Part shown: piece after piece, positions 62,973 to 64,000 of the stretch
Layout of the letters: every line of letters begins with the position of its first letter
Position numbering within the stretch: the stretch's first letter is position 1
Assembly (NCBI RefSeq): GCF_016918015.1
Contig: NZ_JAERMK010000006.1
Span: 34,785 to 98,784 of the forward strand
Source: Glycomyces sp. YM15
GTDB taxonomy: Bacteria > Actinomycetota > Actinomycetes > Mycobacteriales > Micromonosporaceae
Length of the DNA: 64,000 nt
Direction of reading: 5' to 3'
Program-made: the position numbers and the translations under genes
The notes under the pieces: model-generated
What the model was told of the DNA's origin: nothing
Databases searched by the model: none
The model's input: only the letters and a program-made list of their open reading frames with translations

Positions 62973-63047
62973 TGGCTGGCCCGCCAGGACTCGAACCTGA
63001 AATGACTGAACCAAAATCAGTAGTGTTGCCAATTACACCACGGGCCA
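62973..63047 (-). tRNA. tRNA-Gln (anticodon TTG)
   Basis: Minus-strand cloverleaf: acceptor TGGCCCG with CGGGCCA, anticodon stem ACTGA/TCAGT around loop TTTTGGT (anticodon TTG, reading CAA), T-arm GGTTCGAGTCC, discriminator G and an encoded CCA (62973-62975). All stems pair well. In other actinobacteria a tRNA-Gln often lies near glmU, as here (about 4.5 kb away). Confidence 0.95.
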
Positions 63048-63224
63048 TCGCGGGCCACGCCTGTCGGCGGCCCGCGCGCAGCCATTCTAGCAGTCGGGAC
63101 GCGAGCCCCCGTTGCCCTCCGAGGCCTGCCGCAGCCGCCTGGACCACCCCGATGCGCCGCGTCGCGATCCGGCGTCGCCGGGCCGCGATCCTCATCCGGG
63201 CCGCGCGTTCGCGCAGACCGGCGG

Positions 63225-63908
63225 TCAATCCGACCAGACGTGCTTCGGCACCTGGGCGAGCACCTGGTGCAGGAATTCCGCGTAGTAGAAGATCTCTTGC
63301 GGTTCGAGCCGACCCGGCCGGAAGGTCATCAGCCACGCGCCCTCGAAGCGCCAGCGGATCGTGTGCGCCCGCGGATCGGCGAGCATCCACTCCATCGTGC
63401 GCGGATGGATCACGTCGTACGCGAATCGCGGGCTCGGCGACACGATCTTGAACTTGTCGTTGAACTCCCGGTTCTCGAAGTCGATGTCCTTGTCGAACCG
63501 CCGCGTCAGCGCGTTCTCGTGCGCGATGTCGAGCAGCGGCCGCATCGCGGGCAAGCTGAGCGCGACCACCTGGTAGTCGTGGGTGCTCTGCGAGTCGCCG
63601 CTGCTGACGCGGTACCTGAGCTGGAAGCAGTGCAGGTGCACGTCCCGGAACGTGCCGCGCAGGACGTCGAGCGCTTCGTGCCCGCTGCCGGTCGTGAACG
63701 GCGCCTGCCGCGAGAGCCCCAGGGCCGACTGGTCCTTCGGCCAGTATCGGAAGCCGTGCTGGGCGGCCCACGCCGCGAGCCGGGCGATGTGCCGCTGCCG
63801 TGCCCGCCGCGTGTGGAAGATCGCGAGTCCGACGGCCAGGCCGGGGATGCCCACGCACAGCGACAGCAGGACCGAGGTGAGCAGCGCCCCGGTGACGGCC
63901 TCGGTCAC
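63225..63908 (-). CDS. DUF3137-like membrane protein
   Basis: A 227-residue protein from the GTG at 63908 (GGAGG upstream). An N-terminal membrane helix (about 9-31) is followed by a basic segment and a soluble domain: DFENREFNDKFKIVSPSPR, AYDVIHPRTMEWMLADPR, WRFEGAWLMTFRPG, typical of DUF3137-like actinobacterial proteins. Function unknown. The poly-G sequence beyond 63940 is just upstream of the start, so the promoter is not readable. Confidence 0.7.
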   Translation of the reverse strand: MTEAVTGALLTSVLLSLCVGIPGLAVGLAIFHTRRARQRHIARLAAWAAQHGFRYWPKDQSALGLSRQAPFTTGSGHEALDVLRGTFRDVHLHCFQLRYRVSSGDSQSTHDYQVVALSLPAMRPLLDIAHENALTRRFDKDIDFENREFNDKFKIVSPSPRFAYDVIHPRTMEWMLADPRAHTIRWRFEGAWLMTFRPGRLEPQEIFYYAEFLHQVLAQVPKHVWSD

Positions 63909-63939
63909 AGCCCCTCCTTCTCCTTGCGGAACGCCGCCG

Positions 63940-64000
63940 GGGGGGGGGGGGGGGGCGGGGGGGGGGGGGGGGGGGTTGTTGGTAAAGAACACGGGGGGGA
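63940..64000. other. Poly-G contig-end artefact
   Basis: Two long G runs, separated by a single C, and then a short low-complexity tail ending in a G run. This is unlike the rest of the window and looks like sequencing or assembly error (dark-cycle G calls), not biology. Confidence 0.85.

Overview
The window comes from a high-GC actinomycete. The evidence is the conserved actinobacterial order hom-thrC-thrB-rho-rpmE-prfA-prmC-TsaC/Sua5-(LMW phosphatase)-atp operon, frequent GTG/TTG starts, ATGA/GTGA translational coupling and an Arg-rich insertion in Rho. A Glycomyces-like or related actinomycete is a guess only. The poly-G run at the right end looks like a contig edge.

Layout. 0-1.5 kb: AsnC-type ligand-binding protein, DUF3515 protein and 3-methyladenine glycosylase (mpg). 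1.6-14.5 kb: an exopolysaccharide locus with a secreted GH26 hydrolase, a Wzz-like copolymerase carrying a degenerate tyrosine-kinase domain, a Wzy-like polymerase/ligase, an APH-fold kinase, two sulfotransferases, a Wzx-like flippase, a methyltransferase, a TagA/WecG glycosyltransferase and a GT2 glycosyltransferase, interrupted by a MazF-type toxin-antitoxin pair. 14.6-21.9 kb (minus strand): ATP synthase operon atpI-like, atpZ-like, atpB-E-F-H-A-G-D, with no atpC next to atpD. 21.9-27.6 kb: LMW phosphatase, TsaC/Sua5, prmC, prfA, rpmE, rho. 28.1-34.5 kb: thrB, thrC, hom, lysA, argS. 34.7-38.2 kb (plus strand): two DUF3105 proteins, a DUF305 protein, a tail-anchored protein and a YjbR protein. 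38.3-39.1 kb: a PD-(D/E)XK/Rpn-like gene flanked by matching hairpins. 39.3-42.4 kb: cysN, cysD, cysQ.

42.5-51.6 kb is the accessory highlight. It is a minus-strand series of type VII (ESX) secretion substrates and associated proteins without any ESX core component: WXG-like proteins, an EspC-like protein, YbaB-like proteins, a Gly-rich carrier and a lipoprotein. It ends in a secreted EndoU-type nuclease toxin followed by a MafI-like immunity gene. A broken copy of the carrier C-terminus lies inside the locus, which suggests module duplication or cassette exchange. 51.9-52.9 kb: two unknown coupled genes. 52.9-54.4 kb: a polyprenyl-phosphate sugar transferase that could prime exopolysaccharide synthesis. 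54.6-58.5 kb: pth, rplY, prs, glmU. 58.7-62.9 kb: a XylF-like sugar ABC importer followed by a ROK regulator. 63.0 kb: tRNA-Gln(TTG). 63.2-63.9 kb: a DUF3137-like membrane protein.

How it fits together (inference). The sulfate-activation genes (cysDN, cysQ) could supply PAPS and clear PAP for the two sulfotransferases, so the exopolysaccharide may be sulfated. The priming transferase at 53 kb, the LMW phosphatase at 22 kb and glmU (UDP-GlcNAc) may serve the same product. The T7SS locus looks like an interbacterial-competition island using an ESX machine encoded elsewhere.
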